This document shows positions 1 through 7,185 of a stretch of 19,000 nucleotides of DNA, in pieces. The notes beneath the pieces were generated by a model. That model worked only from the letters and a program-made list of their open reading frames with translations. It was not told the DNA's origin and did no database searches. Position 1 is the stretch's first letter. Each line of letters begins with the position of its first letter. This DNA comes from CADCTM01 sp049671305. Its GTDB lineage: Bacteria > Cyanobacteriota > Cyanobacteriia > Cyanobacteriales > Coleofasciculaceae. The stretch covers positions 1 through 19,000 of the forward strand of contig JBATUR010000036.1 of NCBI GenBank assembly GCA_049671305.1. Reading direction: 5' to 3'. The position numbers and the translations under genes are program-made.

Positions 1-1089
1 AGTAATCAACAACTGCCGCATTGCCGCTGCCACACCCCCCAATAAACGCGCTTCGCTATGCAGTTGCTTTTCCTCGGCAAGTTGCTCAGTGCGTTTGTCT
101 AACAACTGTTCGAGTTTTACATTTTGCAAAACTAAAGCAGTTTGAGTCGCAAGTTGCTGCAATAAATTAACTTCTCCTGCCGAAAATGGGGCGCGGGGTT
201 GCAGATACCCGACTAATAAATGACCATAGTATTGCTCTTTGACGACAATTGGTGCCAGTAAAATTGCCACTGGTTGTTGCTCGGCAGGCACAAACTGGAA
301 TACTGGAGCAATGGTAAGCTGATTTTCAGGAATCTCGTCTTCAAGTTTGGCAATTCCTTGCTCATCAAAGCTGTAATATTGTCTGGTTCCTGCAAAGGCG
401 ATAGCAACTGGCTGATTTTGTTGCAAAATATCTAATACTTTTTGCCAATCAGCTCCCAAGGGTATTGACTTTTTGAGCGTGACACCAGTTGCAAAATTCT
501 GCCAATACTCAGCTTCGACGTTGATTTGAGCAAGATCCGTCATCCGAACTACCATACAACAATCACAATTCAGCGACACTGCCAACTGCCGTACAATTTC
601 ATCGAGCACTTGTTGCGGTTCGAGTTGGGAATTTAGCGCTAATGTGATGCGGTTAACTAATGCCTCTCTTTCCACTCGCTGCCGTAACTCAGCTTTGGTT
701 TGTCGTAGTCGCTGCCGCTCAATGGCATAGCGTAATGATCTTACTAATAGCTGACCATCAATTTGATCTTTAATCAAGTAATCTTGAGCGCCTTTTTGTA
801 AAGCTTGTAGCGCAATTTCTTGATCAGACAACTCACTAATTACTACAATTGGCACCGATGAAACTGGCAATAGTTGTGTCAGAATATCTAGTGCTTGATC
901 CTCTGGTGGTGACACTATAAGAATTACCGAAATTGAGGTTTGAGCTGCTAAACTTAATGCGCCAGTCAGTGTGGCAACCTTAATTAATTCAAACTGAAAT
1001 GCTTCAACACTCTTGAGCAAGGTTTGCACAAAAAGGTCATCAGGGGCGTTATCCTCCACCAATAAAATTGTGATGGTTTCATTGAGCAT
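1..1089 (-). CDS. Receiver-GAF signalling protein, 5' part only (continues beyond window start)
   Basis: The reading frame is open from an ATG at 1089 to the window edge (363 residues visible), so the C-terminus and output domain are unseen. Residues about 5-125 form a CheY-like receiver: the acidic pair E12-D13, S85 in a PIVVIS strand and K107 in YLIKDQ are all present. The position after the ISVILI strand, where the phosphorylated Asp should sit, is V59, so ordinary phosphorelay through this domain is unlikely. A linker helix leads into a GAF domain (about 140-315), then a charged helix, then the start of what looks like another GAF domain (ARLLGGVAAAMRQLL, 347-361). Cyanobacterial proteins of this build usually end in a histidine kinase, cyclase or GGDEF domain; which one applies here cannot be told. 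No clear Shine-Dalgarno was seen. Domain calls are confident; the role is inference. Confidence 0.88.
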   Translation of the reverse strand, partial: MLNETITILLVEDNAPDDLFVQTLLKSVEAFQFELIKVATLTGALSLAAQTSISVILIVSPPEDQALDILTQLLPVSSVPIVVISELSDQEIALQALQKGAQDYLIKDQIDGQLLVRSLRYAIERQRLRQTKAELRQRVEREALVNRITLALNSQLEPQQVLDEIVRQLAVSLNCDCCMVVRMTDLAQINVEAEYWQNFATGVTLKKSIPLGADWQKVLDILQQNQPVAIAFAGTRQYYSFDEQGIAKLEDEIPENQLTIAPVFQFVPAEQQPVAILLAPIVVKEQYYGHLLVGYLQPRAPFSAGEVNLLQQLATQTALVLQNVKLEQLLDKRTEQLAEEKQLHSEARLLGGVAAAMRQLLIT

Positions 1090-2114
1090 GGGTGTTCTCT
1101 AATTGCTTGCAGGAAAATCAACAGTCTTAAGGTTTCTGTTGCTGTGGCTCACCCAAACTGATAGCCTTAGCACAGCGAAAATTCCCTTAATCATTAACCT
1201 TAAGTATTGCCGTATGGCAACATTATCTATAAATTAGCGAGTTCAGGAAACTGTAAAATGGCTGATCCCTACTTTTCAATTGCTGTTTTTGCATGAAGAG
1301 AAGTTAGCCAGATGACGATATTACTGAGTAAGTGCTTCAAGTTGTATTGTAATTAGCCATGTTGAACCAAATTGGGGTTCTCTAACTTGGCTGTGTGGTG
1401 TGCCATAATTTCTGAAATTCGCTCAACTATATAGATAAATCAGAATCTAGCGCCAACGCCGGCTGATTACTTTTTTTCAATAGTAAAGCAATAGAATAAA
1501 TATCAACTTTTGTAGTTAGCGAAGCTGTTATGCTGAAATCTCTGTGTTTTTTGACTGATCCCTCCTCTTTTGCTTTTGTCTTGTCAAAGCTTTACACACT
1601 TCTTTAGGTTATTACTCTCAGTTGATAGAAATGTCAAGAAAAACAACCCTAAGTTGTAACAAAAGTGCAAGAAAAGAGGATTAGATAAAATAAGCAGGTT
1701 TTTCTTAAAGTTTTCCAACATTTGTGATTCAAACAACAGCGTTCCTCAGTCGGAGGGTTTATGATAAAAGCATTAAGTTGTTTGACGTAACTTCATAAAT
1801 ATTTAAAGATTAACCCTGTAGGAGGAAAAACCAGTTAGTTCTCTGTTATAAGCTGCTTTTTATCAAAAAGAAAAAAACGGGGATCGCCTATTACAGCTTA
1901 CTTCTAGAGATAGATGCCAACAACCAAAAGCGTCATATATTCTTAAAAGAGTTACTGATGGAGTTGGCTGAATCAAACTCTTACTAGTCAATTGACCTCT
2001 GCCTTGTATGACATTCTTAACGACAATTACTTCACGTTTGTAGGGTAATCTTAAAACCCGAATTTAACTTTACTAAACTAATTGACGGCTTTTTTAAAAG
2101 GGAGATAGAAATAT
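1090..2114. other. Long intergenic region, no recognisable gene
   Basis: About 1 kb between the divergently oriented receiver-GAF gene and the zinc-ribbon gene. It is AT-rich with stops in all frames. I found no tRNA, no known small RNA and no convincing conserved ORF. Two Shine-Dalgarno-like stretches occur. The one at 1752-1757 precedes an ATG at 1761 that opens only nine codons. The one at 1821-1826 has no start codon at a suitable distance. The region presumably holds the promoters and 5' leaders of both flanking genes. Confidence 0.6.
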
Positions 2115-2306
2115 ATGCGGGCTAATTCTTGTCCTTGTTGTGGTAGTGATTTGTTGCGCCATGCGCGCCGCCAAGGTGTTTATTGGTTTTGTCCCTCCTG
2201 CCACCAGGAAATGACCCCCATTGCAATGGGTCATTTGAGTGCCTGTATCGAATCTAGAAAAACGGCAAAACAAATTTTACAGCCGACAAGTCTTAATCTT
2301 AAATAG
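2115..2306 (+). CDS. Small zinc-ribbon protein, function unknown
   Basis: A 63-residue protein with the cysteine set C6, C8, C9 and C26, C29 (SCPCCGSD ... YWFCPSCHQEM), which should fold as a single zinc ribbon. A basic segment (LLRHARRQ) lies between the knuckles. Small proteins of this kind, with a Cys-rich start and the phrase VYWFCPSC, are familiar in cyanobacteria but have no assigned role. Binding to a nucleic acid or another protein is only a guess. A good Shine-Dalgarno (GGGAG, 2100-2104) lies 10 nt before the ATG, which supports this start. A strong hairpin follows at 2343-2368, so the gene may be transcribed alone. Confidence 0.75.
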   Translation: MRANSCPCCGSDLLRHARRQGVYWFCPSCHQEMTPIAMGHLSACIESRKTAKQILQPTSLNLK

Positions 2307-2342
2307 AGTGTTCAAATAGGGCTAAAACCAGCTATCCGCCCG

Positions 2343-2368
2343 CCCCTTTCCTAAGTTTGGGAGAGGGG
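2343..2368 (+). terminator. Hairpin after the zinc-ribbon gene, possible terminator or dispersed repeat
   Basis: A 10-bp stem (two T-G wobbles) pairs CCCCTTTCCT (2343-2352) with 2359-2368 around a 6-nt loop. It starts 37 nt after the zinc-ribbon stop codon. The following sequence (TAAATTTTGG) is only weakly T-rich, so it is not a textbook intrinsic terminator. C-rich hairpins like this are also common dispersed repeats in cyanobacterial intergenic DNA. Confidence 0.45.
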
Positions 2369-2475
2369 TAAATTTTGGCAAATAAGTTGTGTTACTTAGT
2401 AAGAACGCCGAGAATTACTGCCCATCTCCTGATATACTTCTAGACTTCAAAGGCTTATCAATCTAACTGATCAGA

Positions 2476-3507
2476 ATGCAGGCAGCATTACTCTACGGTC
2501 AAGAAGATTTACGTTTGGAAGAGGTGGCAATACCAGTACCCACGGTGGGAGAAGTGGTCATCAAGGTACAAACTGCAACTACCTGTGGTACAGACCTAAA
2601 AGTATGGCGTCGTGGTGGTCATGCCAGAATGCTGCAACCGCCGACTTTATTTGGTCACGAAGGAGTTGGGGAAATTGTTGCCATAGGAGAAGGGGTAACA
2701 AAATGGAGTATAGGCGATCGCGTTATTGCCAACAACTCTGCCCCCTGCTTAAAGTGTTTTTTCTGCAAGCGTCGCCAGTATTCCCTCTGCCCAAATTTAA
2801 TCTTCAACAACGGCACATTTGCCGAATATCAAAAAATCCCAGCACAGATCGTACAACACAACCTGCTACATATTCCAGCCAACTTACCAAATGCGATCGC
2901 CTGCTTAACCGAACCCCTAGCTTGTGTCTTACATGGCATCGCCTCCTCTAATCTCCAACAAGGCGACCGAGTTGTAGTTTTGGGGGACGGAGCAATTGGC
3001 TTGATGTTTGTGGCGGTGTTGGCGCATCAGTGTGCCGCTCAAGTGATACTTTTTGGAGGGAATGACCAACGCTTAAAAGTAGGCGCACAATTAGGGGCAG
3101 CACATACATTTAATTACCATCAGTTGACAGATCTACCCAGTGTAGTGAGAAATTTGACAGATGTGGGTGCAGATGTGGTGATCGAAGCCACGGGTATACC
3201 AGCAGTTTGGGAAAGTGCGATCGCAATTGCTCGTCCAGGTGCAACAATTAACTTATTTGGCGGCTGTGAGCGAGATACCACCATCACTGTTAGTACCGAA
3301 CAACTACACTACAACGCCCTAACTCTTAAAGGCGTCTTTCACAACACACCAAATTATGTCCGCGCTGCCCTGGCACTGCTAGCAAGTCGCACCATACCTT
3401 TTGAATACTTGATTAGTGATCATCGACCATTAAAAGAGTTGGAACAAGCTTTTCAAGATATGAAGCAGCGAAAAGTAATTAAAGTGGCAATTGAATTAGG
3501 GACTTGA
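2476..3507 (+). CDS. Zinc-dependent MDR-family alcohol/polyol dehydrogenase
   Basis: A 343-residue medium-chain dehydrogenase/reductase of the usual family length, expected to oxidise an alcohol or polyol, or reduce the carbonyl, with NAD(P). Catalytic zinc ligands are visible: C37 in TTCGTD, H61-E62 in LFGHEGVG, and E146 in LTEPLA. The structural zinc set is C91, C94, C97 and C105. The Rossmann dinucleotide loop is GDGAIG (170-175). The pattern is closest to the sorbitol/threonine dehydrogenase-like branch, but substrate cannot be deduced. It lies 17-65 nt before the secreted-protein gene (depending on that gene's start) and may be cotranscribed with it. No clear Shine-Dalgarno was seen before the ATG. 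The family is certain; the specific enzyme is not. Confidence 0.92.
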   Translation: MQAALLYGQEDLRLEEVAIPVPTVGEVVIKVQTATTCGTDLKVWRRGGHARMLQPPTLFGHEGVGEIVAIGEGVTKWSIGDRVIANNSAPCLKCFFCKRRQYSLCPNLIFNNGTFAEYQKIPAQIVQHNLLHIPANLPNAIACLTEPLACVLHGIASSNLQQGDRVVVLGDGAIGLMFVAVLAHQCAAQVILFGGNDQRLKVGAQLGAAHTFNYHQLTDLPSVVRNLTDVGADVVIEATGIPAVWESAIAIARPGATINLFGGCERDTTITVSTEQLHYNALTLKGVFHNTPNYVRAALALLASRTIPFEYLISDHRPLKELEQAFQDMKQRKVIKVAIELGT

Positions 3508-3572
3508 AGAATTGGGCAAACTAAGTGATGAATAGAGTTCTTCATTGTACTAAGATAAATAAGCGATCGCTC

Positions 3573-4202
3573 ATGAGTTACGTCTTTAAATCAAAAAATC
3601 CTCAAACATCTAGCTTTGCTTGGTGTTCAATATCACTCAGCCTGTTGCTGATCTTCGCAGGACGAGCAAACGCCCTCCCTGGTCAAAGCGTAGACACAGT
3701 TACATCCTGGATTAATGCTAACCCGACCCTCCGTCCCGGTATTGGAGATGGTCTACTTGTACAAAAAGTCAATACCCCAGCACAAAGATTTAGCTTTCGA
3801 GCCAGCATCCTCCCTCCTGGTCGTATTACCGTACCAACCGACCGAGCCACAATTCGCAGCGAACGTCTTTCCTTTTATGATGCAATTAACGGCGTCACTT
3901 TGGAACGACTCAAAGAATCATTACGAGTGATTTATGGTTTAGAACTTTATCAAGATTTTGAACGTGCCAGAATTGTTTATGTCTATCCGTCTCCAGCAAC
4001 CGTAGATTTATCGCGGCGACAAAATTTACCATTATTGGCAGCACAACAAGGGCAATTACTTTTAGGAGAACGTTTTGCTTATTGGCTGGAAGTAACCAAA
4101 AATGACAAAGATAAGGCATTAAACGGGGAAATAACCGTTTTTATGAAAGAGGATTTAGAGAAAGTACAAACAGAATTACGCAGTCGCGAAGGCGGGCGGT
4201 AG
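3573..4202 (+). CDS. Secreted or periplasmic protein of unknown function
   Basis: I chose the ATG at 3573 (209 residues) because it gives a plausible signal peptide: a basic N-region (KSK), a hydrophobic core (SISLSLLLIF) and an ANA-LPG cleavage site. An in-frame GTG at 3525 or ATG at 3528 would add 15-16 residues. No start has a good Shine-Dalgarno. The mature part is soluble, has no cysteines and no catalytic motif I recognise, and ends in a charged helix (KEDLEKVQTELRSREGGR). It resembles uncharacterised exported cyanobacterial proteins, and I cannot assign a domain. It follows the MDR dehydrogenase closely and precedes speD by about 100 nt. Confidence 0.75.
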   Translation: MSYVFKSKNPQTSSFAWCSISLSLLLIFAGRANALPGQSVDTVTSWINANPTLRPGIGDGLLVQKVNTPAQRFSFRASILPPGRITVPTDRATIRSERLSFYDAINGVTLERLKESLRVIYGLELYQDFERARIVYVYPSPATVDLSRRQNLPLLAAQQGQLLLGERFAYWLEVTKNDKDKALNGEITVFMKEDLEKVQTELRSREGGR

Positions 4203-4304
4203 TTTTACTTAGTCTTGACAATGCCAAAAGCTTTTTGTAAAGAGCCAGAAATATGTGCTATAAATGTAATCTTTGGAACCATTACGCCGGAGTAATCAGA
4301 TAGA

Positions 4305-4700
4305 ATGATACAAGTGGGAACTCATCTGGTCGTTGACGCATGGCAAGCGCCTGAAGACCTTCTTAACGATCCCGAAGGAATTCGGAGCGCCTTGATTGAT
4401 GCGATTTCTGCTGGAGAAGCAACCCTGATAGATTTGTGTGTACACCAGTTTAGTCCGCACGGTGTTACGGCTACAGCAACGTTGGCAGAGTCTCATATCG
4501 CCATACATACATGGCCCGAACACGGATATTTTGCTGCCGACTTATTCTTCTGCGGTAGTGGTAAACCAGAAGTAGCCATGAAACTTTTACAAACGGCACT
4601 GCAAGCCAAGCAAGTCAGATTAAGGGAAATCCCTCGCGGTTTTGAACCACCTTCTGAGGCGAATGGGCGAATGGCAGCAGTTTATGAAACTGTTGTATAA
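4305..4700 (+). CDS. speD: S-adenosylmethionine decarboxylase proenzyme (prokaryotic type)
   Basis: This 131-residue protein matches the short prokaryotic AdoMet decarboxylase family. Family members self-cleave to create a pyruvoyl cofactor and make the aminopropyl donor for spermidine synthesis. The signature TLAESHIAIHTWPEHGY is intact: cleavage is expected between E62 and S63, with H68 and C83 (FFCGSG) as the processing and catalytic residues, the same numbers as in the Thermotoga maritima enzyme. Some SpeD homologues are now known to decarboxylate arginine or ornithine instead, so substrate is inferred from family. No spermidine synthase gene is in the window. A strong terminator follows at 4739-4763. 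Upstream, 4281-4296 holds a short 5-bp inverted repeat (ATTAC/GTAAT) directly before the start; its significance is unknown. Confidence 0.93.
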   Translation: MIQVGTHLVVDAWQAPEDLLNDPEGIRSALIDAISAGEATLIDLCVHQFSPHGVTATATLAESHIAIHTWPEHGYFAADLFFCGSGKPEVAMKLLQTALQAKQVRLREIPRGFEPPSEANGRMAAVYETVV

Positions 4701-4738
4701 ACTAGTTTTTTTCTGATTAATATGAATCAGCATTTAGA

Positions 4739-4768
4739 GGGCAAGGTTTAGTGAGCTTTGCCCTTTCT
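4739..4768 (+). terminator. Intrinsic terminator after speD
   Basis: Bases 4739-4748 (GGGCAAGGTT) pair with 4754-4763 (AGCTTTGCCC) in a 10-bp stem with two G-T wobbles and a 5-nt loop, followed by TTTCT. Its position 38 nt after the speD stop fits rho-independent termination. Confidence 0.68.
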
Positions 4769-4831
4769 GCTTGTTAAGCTAAGGTAGAGCAATCATCCCA
4801 TAGTTGGCATGACTTCAAAGGAGACAAGCTT

Positions 4832-5131
4832 GTGTTTGAGACAATCCTCATTTTTGTCTTAGGTTTAACACCACCATTGCTTTCTATTTGGTTGATGCGC
4901 CGTGCCAAAGAGCGATCGCAAGCAAGACTCAGAGCAGCGATCCAACATTCCTCTACAATGTGGTTGAGACAACCAAACCAACTAACCCCAGAACGCTATT
5001 ATTTGGAAGGTGTAGGCTATTTAATTGGTGATATTACCTGCCGCTTCAATGCCCGGTCTGGTTATCTTCGCTGTGCTGTTAACCCGTGCGGTGTTTGTGA
5101 GGAATGTCCTTATTATGAAGCTAAAGAGTAA
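4832..5131 (+). CDS. DUF6464-like small membrane-anchored Cys-rich protein
   Basis: A 99-residue protein starting at GTG, chosen because AAAGGAG (4817-4823) sits 8 nt upstream. Residues 3-22 form one transmembrane segment, followed by a basic stretch (RRAKERSQARLR). The conserved C-terminal half carries YYLEGVGYLIGD, CRFNARSGYLRCAVNP and five cysteines (C70, C81, C86, C89, C92) that could bind a metal. I recognise this pattern from cyanobacterial proteins annotated DUF6464, from memory. The function is unknown. Its last 11 bases overlap the 3' end of the convergent NUDIX gene. Confidence 0.78.
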   Translation: MFETILIFVLGLTPPLLSIWLMRRAKERSQARLRAAIQHSSTMWLRQPNQLTPERYYLEGVGYLIGDITCRFNARSGYLRCAVNPCGVCEECPYYEAKE

Positions 5132-5690
5132 GATTAGTTAAAGCAGACAAATACTTTAAGCCTAAAAATAAAGCCGTAACCGTCCCACAAACAGCAATTT
5201 CACCGCTTGATATTTTTGCCAAAACCGCTTCTATTGGCACTAAAACAATTTCCACTTCTTCTGTAATATCCAACTGTTGTTTACCAGTAGGATGAGCATT
5301 TTCCGCCAAGAATAAATGAATTTTATTAGTATCTTTGGAAGGATTATCATACAGCGTTGCTAATTGCAGAATTTCCTGAGCAACATATCCCGTTTCTTCC
5401 TCTAATTCCCGTCTTGCTGCACTTAAACTATTTTCAGTTTGTGGATTAAAAGTACCAGCCGGAAGCTCTAATAAAATCTCAGCAACACCATGCCGATATT
5501 GACGAACAAAGACAATTTCTCGGTTTGGCGTAACTGCCATAAGTAGGGCAATATCTGGTCTGACATTGACAAAAAAATCATCGATAACTGTGCCGTTGGG
5601 CAACTCAACTTCATCTCGCCTAACTTGACACCACGGGTTATCAAATACCAATTTTGAGTTGAGGAGTTGCCACTTTTGAATAAGACCCAT
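5121..5690 (-). CDS. NUDIX hydrolase, ADP-ribose pyrophosphatase type
   Basis: A 189-residue protein of typical ADP-ribose diphosphatase length. It contains RQYRHGVAEILLELPAGT followed by the Nudix box: G79, E86 and RELEEETGY (94-102), with the metal-binding REXXEE core intact. There are six rather than the usual five residues between the Gly and first Glu of the box, a one-residue insertion in a loop. By family it should hydrolyse ADP-ribose or a related nucleoside diphosphate to AMP and a sugar phosphate, but the substrate is inferred. The stop overlaps the convergent DUF6464-like gene by 11 bp. The hli gene upstream has its own terminator between the two, so they are probably separate units. 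Confidence 0.9.
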   Translation of the reverse strand: MGLIQKWQLLNSKLVFDNPWCQVRRDEVELPNGTVIDDFFVNVRPDIALLMAVTPNREIVFVRQYRHGVAEILLELPAGTFNPQTENSLSAARRELEEETGYVAQEILQLATLYDNPSKDTNKIHLFLAENAHPTGKQQLDITEEVEIVLVPIEAVLAKISSGEIAVCGTVTALFLGLKYLSALTNLTL

Positions 5691-5743
5691 TAACTTATAA
5701 TTTGTTGTGCTTAATTATGGGGAGGCAAAGGTTAATTATCTCT

Positions 5744-5783
5744 AAAAAAAAATTGAGCCAAGATTAACAATGATCTGACTCAA
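5744..5783 (-). terminator. Intrinsic terminator of hli
   Basis: Read on the minus strand, TTGAG (5783-5778 side) pairs with CTCAA (5757-5753), with an inner AGAT/ATCT pairing. A run of nine T follows (5752-5744). This is a classical rho-independent layout about 57 nt after the hli stop. A second inverted repeat, CACCAA/TTGGTG (5789-5810), sits between it and the gene. Confidence 0.72.
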
Positions 5784-5839
5784 GCCTACACCAAATTTAG
5801 TTAATTGGTGAGATGTATTCAGTTTTTTGAGAAGTACAT

Positions 5840-6052
5840 CTATAGGCTAGTCAAAAAACCAATGATGCCATGTCCGGTGAAGACTTCTAACGCAAGCAGA
5901 GAGACGAATCCAATCATTGCTAAACGACCGTTGAGCATTTCGGCATAAGGTGTGAAGCCAGTGCGAGGATTTGCTTGCACATATACTTTAGGTTCAACTG
6001 CAAAGTTGTTTAACAATCCTTGTTCGTCCAAAACAGAGCCGGTGCTACGCAT
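5840..6052 (-). CDS. hli: High-light-inducible protein (one-helix CAB-like, Hli/SCP)
   Basis: A 70-residue protein with one transmembrane helix carrying the chlorophyll-binding signature of the CAB/ELIP/Hli family: E38, N41, R43 in AEMLNGRLAMIGF, followed by a hydrophobic segment to the end. Hli proteins sit in the thylakoid membrane, dimerise, bind chlorophyll and carotenoid, and protect photosystem II assembly intermediates and newly made chlorophyll under excess light. The N-terminal 35 residues (with a PRTGFTPYAE lead-in) are typical. It is monocistronic, with its own promoter and terminator. An HLR1 box just upstream points to control by RpaB. Which Hli paralogue it corresponds to cannot be settled from one locus. 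Confidence 0.93.
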   Translation of the reverse strand: MRSTGSVLDEQGLLNNFAVEPKVYVQANPRTGFTPYAEMLNGRLAMIGFVSLLALEVFTGHGIIGFLTSL

Positions 6053-6078
6053 AATTTTCTTTAGTGTGTTTATTTGTT

Positions 6079-6096
6079 TATGTAAATTAATGTAAC
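6079..6096 (-). promoter_or_regulatory. HLR1 box (RpaB binding site) upstream of hli
   Basis: On the minus strand the sequence reads GTTACATTAATTTACATA, two direct repeats of (G/T)TTACA(T/A)(T/A) separated by two bases, matching the published HLR1 consensus at every specified position. It lies 27-44 nt before the hli start codon and covers the proposed -10 hexamer, as expected if RpaB represses in low light and releases in high light. Confidence 0.8.
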
Positions 6097-6117
6097 AAAT
6101 TTATTAAGCTTTGTAAA
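6089..6117 (-). promoter_or_regulatory. Candidate sigma-70-type promoter of hli
   Basis: Minus-strand TTTACA (6117-6112) and TACATT (6094-6089) are separated by 17 bp and would start transcription some 30 nt before the hli ATG. The -10 falls inside the HLR1 box. The -35 is only 18 bp from the start codon of the divergent epimerase gene, so the promoters of the two genes must be closely packed. The assignment is by eye and approximate. Confidence 0.5.
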
Positions 6118-6135
6118 GTAAATTAGCCAAAAACT

Positions 6136-7185
6136 ATGCTTATAAACGTTGAAACCTTTACCGTACAAAAGCGTTTTCCCTTAACAATCAGTCGTGGTAC
6201 AACAGCACAAACCACCAATATTTGGGTCAGAATCCAGCAAGAGGGGATTGAAGGCTGGGGGGAAGCCTCGCCTTTTTCGGTCATCAAAGAAGATAGACAA
6301 AGTACAGAAACACTCTTAGAGACGCTAATTGAAGTCGCACGAATCCTCGAAACTTTTAGCCCGTGGGAAGGACAGAAAATAGAACACGCCTTGGCAGAGG
6401 CAGAAGTGCCTTCAGCAGTTTGTGCCGCAATTGACATAGCACTACATGACTGGATTGGCAAGCAGACGGGAATGCCTTTGTGGCGTCTTTGGGGCTTAAA
6501 TCGCCGCCGCATTGTGCCAACTTCCGTAACAATTGGCATTAATACGATAGAAGGGGCACTTCAGCGGGTGCGTGACTGGAAACCCATGACAGGTGGTAGT
6601 GTGTTGAAGATTAAACTCGGTTCTCCCGCAGGAATTGAGGCTGATCAAGAAATGCTATTGGCAATTAAAGAAGAAGCGCCTCATGCTGAATTGAGTGTGG
6701 ATGCTAATGGTGGTTGGAGTGTGGAGTCAGCGCTAAAAATGTGTGACTGGCTTGAATCTCAGGGCGTTAGGCATATCGAACAACCGCTTGCTGTGGGGGA
6801 AGAAGCCAACTTAGGGATATTGTATAAGCGATCGCCTTTACCCATATTTGTCGATGAAAGCTGCTTCACCAGCCAAGATATCCCCAAACTCGCAGATCGT
6901 GTACATGGTATTAACATTAAACTAATGAAATCTGGTGGCTTAAGCGAGGCAATACGGATGGTGCATACAGCAAAAGCTTGTGGTTTGCAGGTAATGTTTG
7001 GTTGCTATTCTGACAGCATCCTGGCAAATACTGCCGCCTCCCATCTCTCGCCCTTAGCAGATTATTTGGATTTAGACAGCCATTTAAATCTATTAGACGA
7101 CCCCTTTAAAGGCGCCATGTTGCAGAATGGGCGTTTAATTCCCAATGATTTACCAGGATTAGGGGTAAAACGTCATGCAGATTGA
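6136..7185 (+). CDS. dgcA: Enolase-superfamily epimerase (dipeptide epimerase / N-acetyl-D-Glu racemase DgcA type)
   Basis: A 349-residue protein of the muconate-lactonizing/enolase superfamily. The C-terminal barrel carries the catalytic KxK (K158, K160 in LKIKLG), metal ligands D189 (SVDANGGW), E215 (IEQPL) and D240 (VDES), and the opposite-face lysine K265 (NIKLMK; K262 also present). A DLD motif (312-314) matches the DxD that binds the substrate amino group in L-Ala-D/L-Glu epimerases. Both faces of the racemase site are therefore intact. The next gene overlaps by 11 bp and encodes a DUF1611 protein. That pairing is the one described as DgcA/DgcN, in which N-acetylated D-Glu is epimerised to the L form. 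A murein-derived Ala-Glu dipeptide epimerase is the alternative. The family is certain; the substrate is inferred. Confidence 0.88.
   Translation: MLINVETFTVQKRFPLTISRGTTAQTTNIWVRIQQEGIEGWGEASPFSVIKEDRQSTETLLETLIEVARILETFSPWEGQKIEHALAEAEVPSAVCAAIDIALHDWIGKQTGMPLWRLWGLNRRRIVPTSVTIGINTIEGALQRVRDWKPMTGGSVLKIKLGSPAGIEADQEMLLAIKEEAPHAELSVDANGGWSVESALKMCDWLESQGVRHIEQPLAVGEEANLGILYKRSPLPIFVDESCFTSQDIPKLADRVHGINIKLMKSGGLSEAIRMVHTAKACGLQVMFGCYSDSILANTAASHLSPLADYLDLDSHLNLLDDPFKGAMLQNGRLIPNDLPGLGVKRHAD

Noticed and set aside
2604..2951. A 115-codon plus-strand ORF inside the MDR dehydrogenase
   Set aside because: It is in a second frame of the dehydrogenase, and the protein resembles no family.
4296..4523. 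A 75-codon minus-strand ORF opposite speD
   Set aside because: Antisense shadow of a well-supported gene, with no family features.
6123..6539. A 138-codon minus-strand ORF opposite the epimerase gene
   Set aside because: It lies within the strongly supported epimerase and has a composition typical of an antisense shadow.
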